From assembly GCF_001267885.1 (NCBI RefSeq), contig NZ_CP012382.1, positions 7,861,001-7,925,000 of the forward strand: 64,000 nt of DNA, read 5' to 3'. Below, one piece after another: positions 42,359 through 51,032 of the stretch. Source of the stretch: Streptomyces ambofaciens ATCC 23877. Lineage in GTDB: Bacteria > Actinomycetota > Actinomycetes > Streptomycetales > Streptomycetaceae. Each line of letters starts with the position of its first letter. The first letter of the stretch is position 1. The position numbers were made by a program, and so were the translations under genes. The notes beneath the pieces were generated by a model. That model had not been told where the DNA came from. It ran no database searches and worked only from the letters and a program-made list of their open reading frames with translations.

Positions 42359-42549
42359 CGGGGAGGAAGCCGAGCACGGGAGGGTGAAGGACAGGCATGC
42401 CAGATCTGCTTCCGCCCTCCCGCAGGCCGTCGGTGACGCGGCGTCGGTCGGCCACCCACCGTCCGGGCGACTGCCGGCCCCTGCGGGGCATGGCCCGCTG
42501 TCTTCCGTCGCGCGGGCGAGACCCTGGCCGGCGTCGCCCTCACGGTTGC

Positions 42550-42591
42550 GGTCGAGAGCGACGCACAGCCGGTCGAGGGCGACGCACAGCC
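42550..42591. repeat. 21-bp tandem duplication
   Basis: GGTCGAGAGCGACGCACAGC plus C at 42550-42570 and again at 42571-42591 with one mismatch, in the gap just after the stop of the leftward oxidoreductase gene. Confidence 0.75.
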
Positions 42592-42595
42592 CGCT

Positions 42596-43489
42596 TCAGA
42601 CGACCAGAACCCGGCGCCCGCGCGTGTGACCGGCTTGGCTGTCGATGTGCGCCGCCGCGGCCTCGGCGAGGCCGTACGACTTCTCGACCGGGATGTGCAG
42701 CTTCCCCCGCGAGATGAGGCCGACGGCCTCGGCGAGCGCTTCCGGCACGCTCCCGGCCACGCCGGAGAAGCGGACACCGAACCGCGGCGCGTCGAGATCG
42801 GCGATGGAGATCACCTTCCGCGCGTCCCCGGTCAGCTCGACGAGCTCGCGGATCACGCCCGAGCCGGCCAGGTCGAGAGCCGCGTCGACCCGGCCGAGCT
42901 CCCGCACCCGCTCCACCCAGCCCTCGCCGTACGTCGTGGCGACGGCACCCATGCTCCGCAGGTAGTCCTGGTTCGCGGCCCCGGCCGTGCCGATCACCTT
43001 GATGCCGCGGTCGCGGGCGATCTGCAGCACCGCCGATCCGACTCCTCCGGACGCACCGCTGACCAGCAGCGTCTGCCCGGACCGCACACCGGCTTCGCGG
43101 ATGACGCGCAGCGCGGTCTCCACCACGGAGGGGTATCCGGCCGCCTCTTCGAACGTCAGCCCCTCGGGCATACGGGCCCAGGCCGACAGCACGGCGAACT
43201 CGGCATACGTGCTCGACCCTTCGCCGAACACACGGTCGCCGACCTCGATCCCTTCGACCCCCTCACCGACCTCGTCCACCACCCCGGAGGCGTCGAGCCC
43301 GACTCCGGAGGGCAGCTCGATCGGATGGGCCCCCAGGACCTGGCCTTCGCGGATCCTCCAGTCGACGGGGTTCACTCCCGCCGCCCGTACGGCGATGCGT
43401 ATCTCGCCGGGGGCCGGGTGGGGCTCCTCGGCATCTATGAGGTGCAGGACTTCCGGTCCGCCGAACTCGGCGAAGCTCACCTTTTTCAT
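42596..43489 (-). CDS. NADPH:quinone-reductase-type zinc-free MDR oxidoreductase
   Basis: 297 residues, the compact QOR size. A GroES-like N-terminus (V-R-A-A-G-V-N-P-V-D-W-R-I-R-E-G) is followed by a Rossmann half with L-V-S-G-A-S-G-G-V-G-S-A-V (A-x-x-G-x-x-G) and D-A-A-L-D-L-A-G. No zinc ligands are seen. It reduces quinones or enones with NADPH. It is divergent from the TetR gene at 43559, with a 15-bp palindrome between, so it is the likely target of that repressor. Confidence 0.9.
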   Translation of the reverse strand: MKKVSFAEFGGPEVLHLIDAEEPHPAPGEIRIAVRAAGVNPVDWRIREGQVLGAHPIELPSGVGLDASGVVDEVGEGVEGIEVGDRVFGEGSSTYAEFAVLSAWARMPEGLTFEEAAGYPSVVETALRVIREAGVRSGQTLLVSGASGGVGSAVLQIARDRGIKVIGTAGAANQDYLRSMGAVATTYGEGWVERVRELGRVDAALDLAGSGVIRELVELTGDARKVISIADLDAPRFGVRFSGVAGSVPEALAEAVGLISRGKLHIPVEKSYGLAEAAAAHIDSQAGHTRGRRVLVV

Positions 43490-43502
43490 GGAGCGACCGT
43501 AG

Positions 43503-43517
43503 CACTAACGGTTAGTG
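43503..43517. promoter_or_regulatory. Candidate TetR operator
   Basis: CACTAAC-G-GTTAGTG, a perfect 15-bp palindrome in the 69-bp region between the divergent quinone reductase and TetR genes. Confidence 0.8.
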
Positions 43518-43558
43518 TTTTGGACTCGTTATGTTTTTGCACCTGATAGCGTGGGCGC

Positions 43559-44164
43559 ATGACCGTGCCGACCGGACGCCGTGAGCGCAAGAAGGCCGCG
43601 ACCCGTCAGAAGATCGCTGACGCCGCCCTGCGTCTCTTCCTGGAACGCGGGTACGACGCGGTAGGCATCCGTGACGTGGCTGCCGAGGCCGACGTGGCCG
43701 TCACCACGCTCTTCTCTCACTTCGCCTCGAAAGAGGCCCTGGTCTTCGAGCAGGACGAGGACTTCGAACAACGCCTCACGCGGGCGGTCTCCGACCGGGC
43801 GCCGCACGAGCCGCTCATCCCCGCGCTGCGCCGTGAGATCCAGGCCCTGGTGCGCCATTGCACGGCGGGCAGCGCCGCCCCGATCTGGCAGATGATCGTC
43901 GCGTCACCCGCCCTGCGGAAGTACGACGAGGCGATGAGGCTGCGCCACGCGGAATCGCTGGCGAGGGCCATCGCCGCCGATCTCGACCTGGCGCGGCCCA
44001 CCACGGCCTGTCAGGCGATCGCGAGGTTCGTGATCGACGCCTTTGCGCTGGCCCGTGAGGCGGCCGATCCGGAGGCTGCGCTGGACGAGACCTTCCGGAT
44101 GATCGAGGCGGCCTGGGAGGTCACCCGCACCTCCGCAGACTCCACCGGCACGGCCGGACGGTAG
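43559..44164 (+). CDS. TetR-family transcriptional regulator
   Basis: 201 residues. The N-terminal helix-turn-helix shows T-R-Q-K-I-A-D-A-A-L-R-L-F-L-E-R-G-Y and V-A-V-T-T-L-F-S-H-F-A-S-K-E-A-L-V. A ligand-binding helical domain follows, ending in A-L-D-E-T-F-R-M-I-E-A-A-W. Divergent from the QOR gene and probably represses it in response to a toxic electrophile; the ligand is unknown. The 3' end abuts an SDR remnant. Confidence 0.92.
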   Translation: MTVPTGRRERKKAATRQKIADAALRLFLERGYDAVGIRDVAAEADVAVTTLFSHFASKEALVFEQDEDFEQRLTRAVSDRAPHEPLIPALRREIQALVRHCTAGSAAPIWQMIVASPALRKYDEAMRLRHAESLARAIAADLDLARPTTACQAIARFVIDAFALAREAADPEAALDETFRMIEAAWEVTRTSADSTGTAGR

Positions 44165-44461
44165 TCAGGACGCGCCCCGCCCGGCGCGAAGGTGCTCGCC
44201 GCCGAACTGCTTCCCCGGAAGATCCGTGTCAACGCGATCGCCCCGGGCTTCATCCTCACCCCCACCATGGGCGTTGCCGAACTGACCGAGGAGCAGCGCG
44301 CCGAGTTCATCGAACAGGGCAACGCCTCCACGCCGATGGGCCGAGGAGGCACCGTGGAGGAGGTCGCCGCCGCGGCGTTGTACCTGGCCGTCGAGGCCAC
44401 CTTCACCACCGGCCTGGAACTGCCCGTGGACGGCGGGTTCGGCCGGGGCCTCGGCGCATGA
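44165..44461 (+). pseudogene. Truncated SDR (C-terminal part only)
   Basis: The frame directly after the TetR stop encodes [21 protein letters not shown], then [17 protein letters not shown] and L-P-V-D-G-G-F-G: the last third of a classical SDR. The N-terminal T-G-x-x-x-G-x-G motif and the Y-x-x-x-K site are missing. A GTG at 44192 could start an 89-residue product, but it would be inactive. Best read as a deletion remnant fused near the TetR stop. Confidence 0.8.
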
Positions 44462-44531
44462 TCGCCCCCACTCGGCAAGCGGCCCCGCATCGACTCCGCT
44501 GCGCCGGCGCAAGCCTGTGCAGACCACAAGC

Positions 44532-44570
44532 TGTCCCCCCGCGGCCCGCTCAGCCGGTCGCGGGGGGACA
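44532..44570. terminator. Hairpin between convergent units
   Basis: TGTCCCCCCGCG (44532-44543) and its perfect complement (44559-44570) with a 15-nt loop, between the SDR remnant and the convergent membrane protein gene. Confidence 0.7.
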
Positions 44571-44638
44571 GGGATGGTGCACGGCCTCCGACGTCTCTCC
44601 ACCGCCCCGCCGTGCCCAGAGCCGATGACGGCACAACC

Positions 44639-45136
44639 TCAGTCGGGGACTCCCGGCATGCCCCAATGAGCAGATCGGTCGTTGACTTGGGCTCTCGGGC
44701 ATGCTTGCTGCCATGTCGTGAGGGCTGGGGGAAGGCCGGGGCGTCCGAAGAGGAGCGGCCTGCCGCGCAGGCTCAGGCGGAGACGTGCCAGGTTGTGGAC
44801 GTTGTCGTAGATGACGAGGACGCGGGCCACGCGGTGGGCGTCGTGTTCGGTGATCCGTCCGCCGACGCGGCGCAGGCGGAGTCTGGCAGGGCCGTCGGCT
44901 TCGCCCGGGACGATGTGTGCCTCGACCAGACGCCGTCGGTCCCACGCCCAGTGCGCGATCTCCCCGAGTAGGTAGAGGGCGCCTGCGTAGAGTGCCCATG
45001 TGGCGTGCGAGGCCGACCACATCAGCAGCCCGAGGAGGCAGAGGAGACCGGCCGTCACCCCCATGCGTTGCAGCCGTGGAACCATGCGCATGCTCTTGTC
45101 GTCCGCTTCCCAGAGCACTACTTCGCCGGCAGCCAT
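44639..45136 (-). CDS. Two-TM hypothetical membrane protein
   Basis: 165 residues. A short polar N-terminus, then two adjacent membrane helices (about 26-42 and 46-63) joined by a tight turn, and a basic cytoplasmic C-terminal domain with R-L-R-L-R-R-V-G-G-R-I and V-L-V-I-Y-D-N-V-H-N-L-A-R-L-R-L. Not a family I recognise. Lone gene on this strand. Confidence 0.65.
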   Translation of the reverse strand: MAAGEVVLWEADDKSMRMVPRLQRMGVTAGLLCLLGLLMWSASHATWALYAGALYLLGEIAHWAWDRRRLVEAHIVPGEADGPARLRLRRVGGRITEHDAHRVARVLVIYDNVHNLARLRLSLRGRPLLFGRPGLPPALTTWQQACPRAQVNDRSAHWGMPGVPD

Positions 45137-45411
45137 GCCGTCATCATGGGCCTTGACCGTCCTCGTGGAAAGAGCCGGAGTGCGCCGGCGAGGACGGTGC
45201 CGGTCGCGGGAGCGCGTTTCAGGCCGTGCCCCGGGCGTCGACCCGGTTCGTGGCCGAGGTCACGGAAGGCGGCCGAGTACGGGCGCGGCATCGGCCGCCG
45301 GTCGGCGACCCACACGCGAGGCACACCGCGAGAGACGGCGCTCTCTACGGGACGGTACCGGCAGAGCGCGGCGAACAGCGGGGTCCGTCTTCGCCGAAGC
45401 CGCCTTCCGGT

Positions 45412-46107
45412 TCAGGCCGGGCCGAGAACGCCGGGGGTGTCGTGCAGGACGACGCTGTGCTGGAGTGGGACGCGTCCCACGTCGATGCCGTACATCGGTG
45501 AGGTCTGGTCGCCGGTGCCGAAGGCGATGCCGAACAGCAGCTTGAGGTCCTCGGAAATGCCCAGGGTCTGGCGGACGGTGTCGGCGTAGACGCCGAGGAC
45601 GGCCTGCGGTATGCCCCGGTAGCCGCGGGCGGTGAGGGACAGCAGGAAGTTCTGGGCGTACATGCCGATGTCACCGGCCGCCCGAACCCCGTCGCCGAGG
45701 ACGGGCATGAAGAGCAGGGCCACGTGCGGCGCTCCGTAGAAGCGCAGGTTCTCGCGGATGACTTCCCGCCTGCCCTCCTGGTCCGAGCGGGCGACACCCC
45801 GAGTCCCGTAGACGATGGCCGCGTGCTCGTGCGACCGGTCCCGGTGGATGCCCTGGCCGTAGTCGGCGGTGAAGTCGAGAGAGGTCCGGTCCTCCTCGAA
45901 CGCCTTGAGCAGCTCACGGCTCAGGCTGTCGCGTGCCGCGCCGGAGACGACGTGGACGTTCCAGGGCTGGGTGTTGCTGTTCGACGGGGCGGTCTGGGCG
46001 TCTTCCAGTACTCCGCGAATGTCCGAGGGGGGCAAGGGAGTGGACAGGAACTGGCGGGGGGAGTGCCTGGTGCGCGCAAGGTCGGTGAAGAAAGTGGCGG
46101 TAGACAA
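45412..46107 (-). CDS. Nitroreductase-family flavoenzyme
   Basis: 231 residues. The FMN-binding N-terminus has R-H-S-P-R-Q-F and T-A-P-S-N-S-N-T-Q-P-W-N-V-H-V-V-S-G. Further on are L-R-F-Y-G-A-P-H-V-A-L-L-F, D-I-G-M-Y-A-Q-N-F-L-L-S-L-T-A-R-G, and L-L-F-G-I-A-F-G. Reduces nitroaromatics or quinones with NAD(P)H. An 8-bp tandem repeat lies just upstream of its ribosome-binding site (AAGGAGAGG on the other strand reads CCTCTCCTT). Confidence 0.9.
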   Translation of the reverse strand: MSTATFFTDLARTRHSPRQFLSTPLPPSDIRGVLEDAQTAPSNSNTQPWNVHVVSGAARDSLSRELLKAFEEDRTSLDFTADYGQGIHRDRSHEHAAIVYGTRGVARSDQEGRREVIRENLRFYGAPHVALLFMPVLGDGVRAAGDIGMYAQNFLLSLTARGYRGIPQAVLGVYADTVRQTLGISEDLKLLFGIAFGTGDQTSPMYGIDVGRVPLQHSVVLHDTPGVLGPA

Positions 46108-46140
46108 CTAGCGGTCCTTAAGGAGAGGTTTCCCGGCACG

Positions 46141-46172
46141 GCTGCACGGCTGCACGGCTGCACGGCTGCACG
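46141..46172. repeat. 8-bp microsatellite (GCTGCACG)x4
   Basis: Four perfect copies of GCTGCACG in the 96-bp gap between the NAD(P)-binding and nitroreductase genes, about 34-65 bp upstream of the nitroreductase start. Confidence 0.9.
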
Positions 46173-46203
46173 GCCGGGCCGCGGCGGTTCGGTGCAGGTC
46201 GGC

Positions 46204-46938
46204 TCAGCGGTGCAGGGAGCGGTTGAGTTCCACCGTCTCGTCCAAGGTGGGCGCGGAGGTGAGCGTGGCGAAGCGGCTCATCTGGCGGTCGCGGTTGCGC
46301 GGGGCTTCGTCGCGGTCGGCGGCGGCCAGCGCCTGCTCCAGCTCGGGCAGGGTCAGTTCCGTGCAGTAGGCGGGCGTCATCGGCTGCTGACGCCAGGAGT
46401 CGGCGAGTACGCCGGCGTCACAGGGGTCGAAGCCGCTCTCGTCCACCAGGCCCATGCCCACGCGGCGCGCTGCGTCGGAGTCCGCGGCGACCGGGAGCGC
46501 GATACGCCCCGGGGTGCCCGCCGGAACGCCCCGGGTCTGCAGGGTTCCTGCCAGGACCGCGTTCCATGCCTTCACCACGGGCCGGCCCAGCTGCTCGGCG
46601 ACCCACAGGCTTTCCACCTGCCCCTGGTCGACGGCCTCGACGCGGCCGCTCAGCTCGGGGAAGTAGTTGGAGGTGTCGATGACCACGGTTTCGGTGGGCA
46701 CGGAGGCGAGGAGCGGGGCGAGGTCCGGGATGCGGCCGAAGGGGACGGACAGGATGATCACGTCCTTGTCCCGGACGGCTTCCCGGGATGTCACCGCGCG
46801 CGCCCCGAACTCCAGGACCGCGGCGTCGACGGTCTCCGGACCCCGGGAGTTCGCCACCTCGACGTCATGCCCGCCGGCACTGAACGTGCGGGCCAGCGTG
46901 GTTCCGATGGGTCCTGTTCCGATAACGGCAAGTTTCAT
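46204..46938 (-). CDS. NAD(P)-binding oxidoreductase (F420-dependent NADP-reductase-like)
   Basis: 244 residues. N-terminal Rossmann motif A-V-I-G-T-G-P-I-G-T-T-L-A, then N-S-R-G-P-E-T (2'-phosphate site typical of NADPH binding), V-I-I-L-S-V-P-F and V-V-I-D-T-S-N-Y-F-P. Resembles the F420H2:NADP+ oxidoreductase/NAD(P)-binding_9 group. Probably an operon with the nitroreductase downstream and possibly the TetR gene upstream. Confidence 0.85.
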   Translation of the reverse strand: MKLAVIGTGPIGTTLARTFSAGGHDVEVANSRGPETVDAAVLEFGARAVTSREAVRDKDVIILSVPFGRIPDLAPLLASVPTETVVIDTSNYFPELSGRVEAVDQGQVESLWVAEQLGRPVVKAWNAVLAGTLQTRGVPAGTPGRIALPVAADSDAARRVGMGLVDESGFDPCDAGVLADSWRQQPMTPAYCTELTLPELEQALAAADRDEAPRNRDRQMSRFATLTSAPTLDETVELNRSLHR

Positions 46939-47040
46939 GATTTGTCCTTTGGGGGTTGCGTCACTCCCCTGGGAAGGGGGTGAGGGGCGACGGCGTCTCC
47001 GCGCGGGAGGACGCCGTCGGAGTTTTCCCGGCGTGGCGGT

Positions 47041-47637
47041 CTATCCGGCGTCGCCGGGCCGGCGGTAGCCGCTCTCGATGAGATCGCGAAGACGGCCGAG
47101 CGCCTCGTCGTCGGCTGCGCCGGTGCCCATCAGCCAGGCGACGGAACAGGCCGCGAGGAACAGGTCGAAGCCCGTCACCGCGGGCCGCGCGCGCCCGGCC
47201 CGTTGGGCGGCCCGCACGTACTCATCGGTGGTGCTGATGAGGGCGTCGCAGGGCAGGGTCAGCGGGTTGTCCGGCTCCTGCGCCTTGGCCGCGGCCATGA
47301 GCGGCTCGGGCAGCCCGCTGAACGCGCTGAAGTACTCCTCCATCGCCCGCAGCCACTGCCGCAGCCGCTCGGAGGGGTCATCGAGGCGGGCGATCTCCGC
47401 CCGGCGCGCCACCAGCTCGTCCGCACGGGTCTGCAGCACCGCCGCCAGGAGCGCCTCCCGGGTCGGGAAGTGCCGGTACAGCGTCGCCGGCCCCACCCCC
47501 GCCTCCTTGGCGACCGCCTCCAGCGACGTACCCACTCCGAACCGCAGGAAGTGCCGCTGAGCCGCCTCCAGGAGTGCGGCCCGGTTGCGCAGAACGTCCG
47601 CCCGCGGCTTGCGTCCCTGCCGGTCGTCCGCCCTCAT
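47041..47637 (-). CDS. TetR-family transcriptional regulator
   Basis: 198 residues from ATG 47637, which has GGAGGCGGAGAGC upstream; in-frame ATGs at 47652 and 47655 are alternatives. The HTH (R-A-A-L-L-E-A-A-Q-R-H-F-L-R-F-G and V-G-P-A-T-L-Y-R-H-F-P-T-R-E-A-L) is followed by a C-terminal domain of the SACE_7040/TetR_C_33-like kind. It lies 102 bp upstream of the oxidoreductase pair and probably regulates it. Confidence 0.9.
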   Translation of the reverse strand: MRADDRQGRKPRADVLRNRAALLEAAQRHFLRFGVGTSLEAVAKEAGVGPATLYRHFPTREALLAAVLQTRADELVARRAEIARLDDPSERLRQWLRAMEEYFSAFSGLPEPLMAAAKAQEPDNPLTLPCDALISTTDEYVRAAQRAGRARPAVTGFDLFLAACSVAWLMGTGAADDEALGRLRDLIESGYRRPGDAG

Positions 47638-47881
47638 GCTCTCCGCCTCCATCATTCCAACGAAACGGATGCCGACTCCGTATTGATGCGAGCGTAAAAC
47701 GGAGGCGGCCTCCGGTCAACTCGGCCGCCCCTGAGGCACGTGCCCGGGGGCGGCGCGTGCCCGAAGGCGACGCGTGCCCGAGGGCGACGCGTGCTTGTCT
47801 CGACCGCGGGCCTACAGGCCCTGGTGCTCTCACCGGGAAGGTTCGCCGGGGCGGTGGCGTCACCTCGATAGGCTGAATGTC

Positions 47882-48682
47882 ATGACCAACTCATACGCGA
47901 GCGCCGACGATGCCGCCGTCGCGACAGCCGGAGCGCGGGCCGGCGCGGACGTGGTCCGCGGCATGTACGGCCGGCGGCTCGACCGCATCGACAAGGGCGC
48001 CGGGGATTTCGCCACCACCGCCGATGTGGAGGCCGAGAAGGCGATTCTCGGCGTCATCCGTGCCGCACGGCCCGACGACGCGGTCCTCGGTGAGGAATGC
48101 GGGCGGCAGGGTGCCGCCGACGCCGCGCGCCAGTGGTTGGTGGATCCCCTGTGCGGCACGCTGAACTACGCCGTCGGCACCATGCTGGTGGCCGTCAACG
48201 TGGCGCTGCGCGGGGGGCCGGCGGCCGTGGCCGATCCGTTCAGCGGCGAGGTCTTCTTCACCGACGGGGAGACTGCCTGGGTGCGGCATGACGGCGCCGA
48301 CGACGCCCTGCTGACGCCCACGCCCACCACCCGATTGGTGGACATCAACCTGGATCCGCCGTTCCCGAGTGCGCCCGGACTGCGGGCCGTCAACCTGCTG
48401 GCTCACCCCGAGTTCGTCGACCGTTTCCGGCCTCGGGTGGTGTCCACCACGCTGGCGCTGGCCTGGGTCGCTGCCGGCAGGCGCGCCGCGTACGTCACCG
48501 ATGGCAGCGACCTCTCCACGAGCGTGCACTTCGCGGCCGGCATCGCCTTGTGCCGGGCTGCCGGCTGCGTCGTCACCGGGATCGACGGTGCCCCGATCGG
48601 TGCGTCAGGTCGTGGGCTCGTGGCCGCCGCCGACGAAGAGACCCACGGGCTGCTGACGTCGATGATGCGGAGCCGAAGCTAG
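47882..48682 (+). CDS. Inositol-monophosphatase-family protein with degenerate metal site
   Basis: 266 residues. The fold and order of motifs match the IMPase superfamily: G-E-E-C-G (Glu71-Glu72), W-L-V-D-P-L-C-G-T-L-N-Y (86-97) and a late F-A-A-G. In catalytically active members the second motif is D-P-x-D-G-T; here the second Asp is Cys91. In the last motif (W-D-x-A-A-G) the metal-binding Asp is replaced by His216. The enzyme may therefore be inactive or have altered metal use. Monocistronic. Confidence 0.82.
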   Translation: MTNSYASADDAAVATAGARAGADVVRGMYGRRLDRIDKGAGDFATTADVEAEKAILGVIRAARPDDAVLGEECGRQGAADAARQWLVDPLCGTLNYAVGTMLVAVNVALRGGPAAVADPFSGEVFFTDGETAWVRHDGADDALLTPTPTTRLVDINLDPPFPSAPGLRAVNLLAHPEFVDRFRPRVVSTTLALAWVAAGRRAAYVTDGSDLSTSVHFAAGIALCRAAGCVVTGIDGAPIGASGRGLVAAADEETHGLLTSMMRSRS

Positions 48683-48860
48683 TGCCCGGACCGCACGAAC
48701 TGCGCGGGCCGGAACGAGCTGCCCACGGTGAGAGGGCTGCGCCGCCGAAGGAGTCGGACGTGCCGGAGCCTCGCGTTGCGTATCCGCTCACTCCCGCTCC
48801 GTGCTCAACACCTCGGCCCCGTACCGATGATGTGCGGTTCGCGGTCTTCTGTGGCATCCG

Positions 48861-49259
48861 CTAAGCGGTGAGCGCGCCGTCCAGATAGCCCCGAACCGGT
48901 CCGTAGACGCCACCGGGGATCAGTCCTCGCAGCCCCGCCGCCCCGACCCAGGCCACTTCGGCGACCTCCCGCGGCGACGCCACTCCGGCCGTGCCACTCA
49001 GCACCCTGCACGCCACGTAGAGCACGCGCCAGCCCGTCACCGGATGTACACGACCGCCCAGCACCACGGTCGGTGCCACCACGACACCCGCCTCCTCCAT
49101 GGCCTCCCGCGCTGCCGCCGAGCGCACCGACTCGGCCTGCTCCACCTTGCCGGAGGGGAAGGTCCACAAGAGCTCGCCGACGGCCACCCTGCGGCGGATC
49201 AGCAGCACCCGACCGCCCTCGACGACCACCGCGCCCGCAACCGTGCCACCCGAACCCAC
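48861..49259 (-). CDS. Nudix hydrolase
   Basis: 132 residues. Complete Nudix box G-K-V-E-Q-A-E-S-V-R-S-A-A-A-R-E-A-M-E-E-A-G-V (G-x5-E-x7-R-E-U-x-E-E-x-G-U) at about 37-59. Hydrolyses a nucleoside diphosphate linked to another moiety; substrate not determinable. Lone gene. Confidence 0.92.
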   Translation of the reverse strand: MGSGGTVAGAVVVEGGRVLLIRRRVAVGELLWTFPSGKVEQAESVRSAAAREAMEEAGVVVAPTVVLGGRVHPVTGWRVLYVACRVLSGTAGVASPREVAEVAWVGAAGLRGLIPGGVYGPVRGYLDGALTA

Positions 49260-49486
49260 TCGACGACCTTAACGCCGGTGCCTTCGTGGTGGCGTCGGAG
49301 ACGGCGCGACTGAGCCGGTCGCGCGTCGCCAGGCGGCTCGCCGTGCCGCCGTCTGCGCGGTGGTGATGTCAGGAGGGAGCGTCGGTCAGGGAAGGGGGGT
49401 GGGCCAGGGACGACGTCAGCGCCTGCTGTGCCAGTCGGCGCCGGGGCGGGTCCCGCCCAGCGGCTGCCCGTCGGCGGTGACGCTGA

Positions 49487-50047
49487 TCAGCTGCCTGCCG
49501 CCAATGCCGCACGCGCGGTGCTGAGGATCTCGTCGGAGAGCGGGGAACCGCTGGTGGCCCGGGCCAGGACGAGTGCGCCGAACATGGTGCACAGCCGGGT
49601 GATGCCGTCCTGGTCCTCCGTGGTGAGCCACTGGGCGAAGTCGCCCACGCCCTCGGTGTAGATCCGGCGGGCCTCCTGGTCTCCGCCTTCGCGTGCCATG
49701 TCGGTGGCGAGCGCGGCGACGGGACACCCGTCCGCCGGGCTGTCGCGGTGCTCGGGGGAGAGGTAGGTGTCGATCAGCGCCCGCTGGGCGGTGTCGCGCC
49801 GTTCGCCGTGCTGCTCGAGTCCGTTCCGGTGGCGGCGGGTGAGTTCTGCGAAGGCATGGGCGGTGGCCTCGTCGATGAGCGCCTCCTTGGAGGCGAACTG
49901 CTTGTAGAAGCCGCCGTGGGTCAGACCGGCTGCCTTCATGAGGTCGGCCACGCTGACGTGCGTCCCCCGCTCGCGGAACAGGTGCGACGCGGTTTCCACG
50001 ACCCGTCGGCGGTTCTCCTCCGCCTGCGCCTGCGATACGCGGCCCAT
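49487..50047 (-). CDS. TetR-family transcriptional regulator
   Basis: 186 residues. HTH with R-R-R-V-V-E-T-A-S-H-L-F-R-E-R-G and L-T-H-G-G-F-Y-K-Q-F-A-S-K-E-A-L-I: the G-G-F-Y-K-x-F form is typical of the AcrR/TetR_C_13-like set. A Cys in the D-G-C-P-V-A-A-L-A motif is characteristic of this group. Divergent from an SDR gene at 50164; the inverted repeat at 50097 is the likely operator. Confidence 0.92.
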   Translation of the reverse strand: MGRVSQAQAEENRRRVVETASHLFRERGTHVSVADLMKAAGLTHGGFYKQFASKEALIDEATAHAFAELTRRHRNGLEQHGERRDTAQRALIDTYLSPEHRDSPADGCPVAALATDMAREGGDQEARRIYTEGVGDFAQWLTTEDQDGITRLCTMFGALVLARATSGSPLSDEILSTARAALAAGS

Positions 50048-50096
50048 CGGCCACCTCCAGATTGGATGTCGACTGGCATCTATCGTAGACCAGTGT

Positions 50097-50118
50097 TTAG
50101 ATTGTGGCCGTAATCTAA
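50097..50118. promoter_or_regulatory. Candidate TetR operator
   Basis: TTAGATT (50097-50103) and its complement AATCTAA (50112-50118) around an 8-bp spacer, in the region between the divergent TetR and SDR genes. Confidence 0.72.
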
Positions 50119-50163
50119 TTTGGCCGGGTCGGTCACGGGCCGGCCGTAACGCTGGGAGTGGGC

Positions 50164-50850
50164 ATGGAACTGAAGAACGCGGTCGCGGTGGTCACCGGCG
50201 CCAACCGGGGGCTCGGCCGGCATCTGGCCGCCCAGCTCGTGGTACGCGGAGCGCGTGTGTACGCGGCGGCCCGGCGCCCCGAAACGGTGGACCTGCCGGG
50301 GGTCGTCCCGCTATGGCTCGACGTGACGGACGAGGAGTCGATCCGGGCCGCGGCCCGCCTCGCGTCCGACGCGACGCTGCTGGTGAACAACGCCGGCATA
50401 TCCACCGGTACCCCGTTGATCGCGGGCAGCCCGGACGCGGTCCGCCTGGAGATGGACGTGAACTTCTTCGGTCCGCTCGCGGTGACGCGGGCGTTCGCCC
50501 CCGTCATCGAGGGCAACGGCGGCGGAGGCGTGCTCAATGTCCTGTCGGTCCTGTCCTGGCTGCACCCGGCCGGCCTCGGAGCGTATGCGGCGGCCAAGGC
50601 CGCGGCGTGGGCGCTGACGGGCGCGGCCCGGGAGGAACTGGCGCCCCGCGGTATCACCGTCTCGGCCCTGCACGTGGGGTACATGGACACCGACATGGCC
50701 GCGAGCGTCCCCGCCGACCAGCGGGCCGACCCCGCCGAGGTCGCCGCCCAGGCCCTGGACGGTGTCCAGGCGGGCCTGCCCGAGATCCTCGCCGACGAGA
50801 TCACCCGGTACGTGAAGCAGAACCTGGCCGCATCGCCGAACGCGGCATGA
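50164..50850 (+). CDS. Short-chain dehydrogenase/reductase
   Basis: 228 residues from ATG 50164; a GTG two codons earlier overlaps the ribosome-binding site GGGAG. T-G-A-N-R-G-L-G (12-19), V-N-N-A-G, catalytic S-V-L-S and Y-A-A-A-K are present. Short C-terminus. Probable target of the divergent TetR repressor; it may form an operon with the quinone reductase at 51033. Confidence 0.9.
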   Translation: MELKNAVAVVTGANRGLGRHLAAQLVVRGARVYAAARRPETVDLPGVVPLWLDVTDEESIRAAARLASDATLLVNNAGISTGTPLIAGSPDAVRLEMDVNFFGPLAVTRAFAPVIEGNGGGGVLNVLSVLSWLHPAGLGAYAAAKAAAWALTGAAREELAPRGITVSALHVGYMDTDMAASVPADQRADPAEVAAQALDGVQAGLPEILADEITRYVKQNLAASPNAA

Positions 50851-51032
50851 GCACACGCGCATCCTGATGGGCCCCGATGCCCGGCGGTGGATACCGCGTC
50901 GGGGATCACCGCCGGCCCATCGGCGAGCGGCCCCGGCGATCCGCCGCGGACCGCAACGAGCTGTCCCTTGTCGGCGGAAGCCGGGGACGTACTGCAGTCG
51001 CGTCCCCCTGCGGACGGGAAACGGAGACGACG

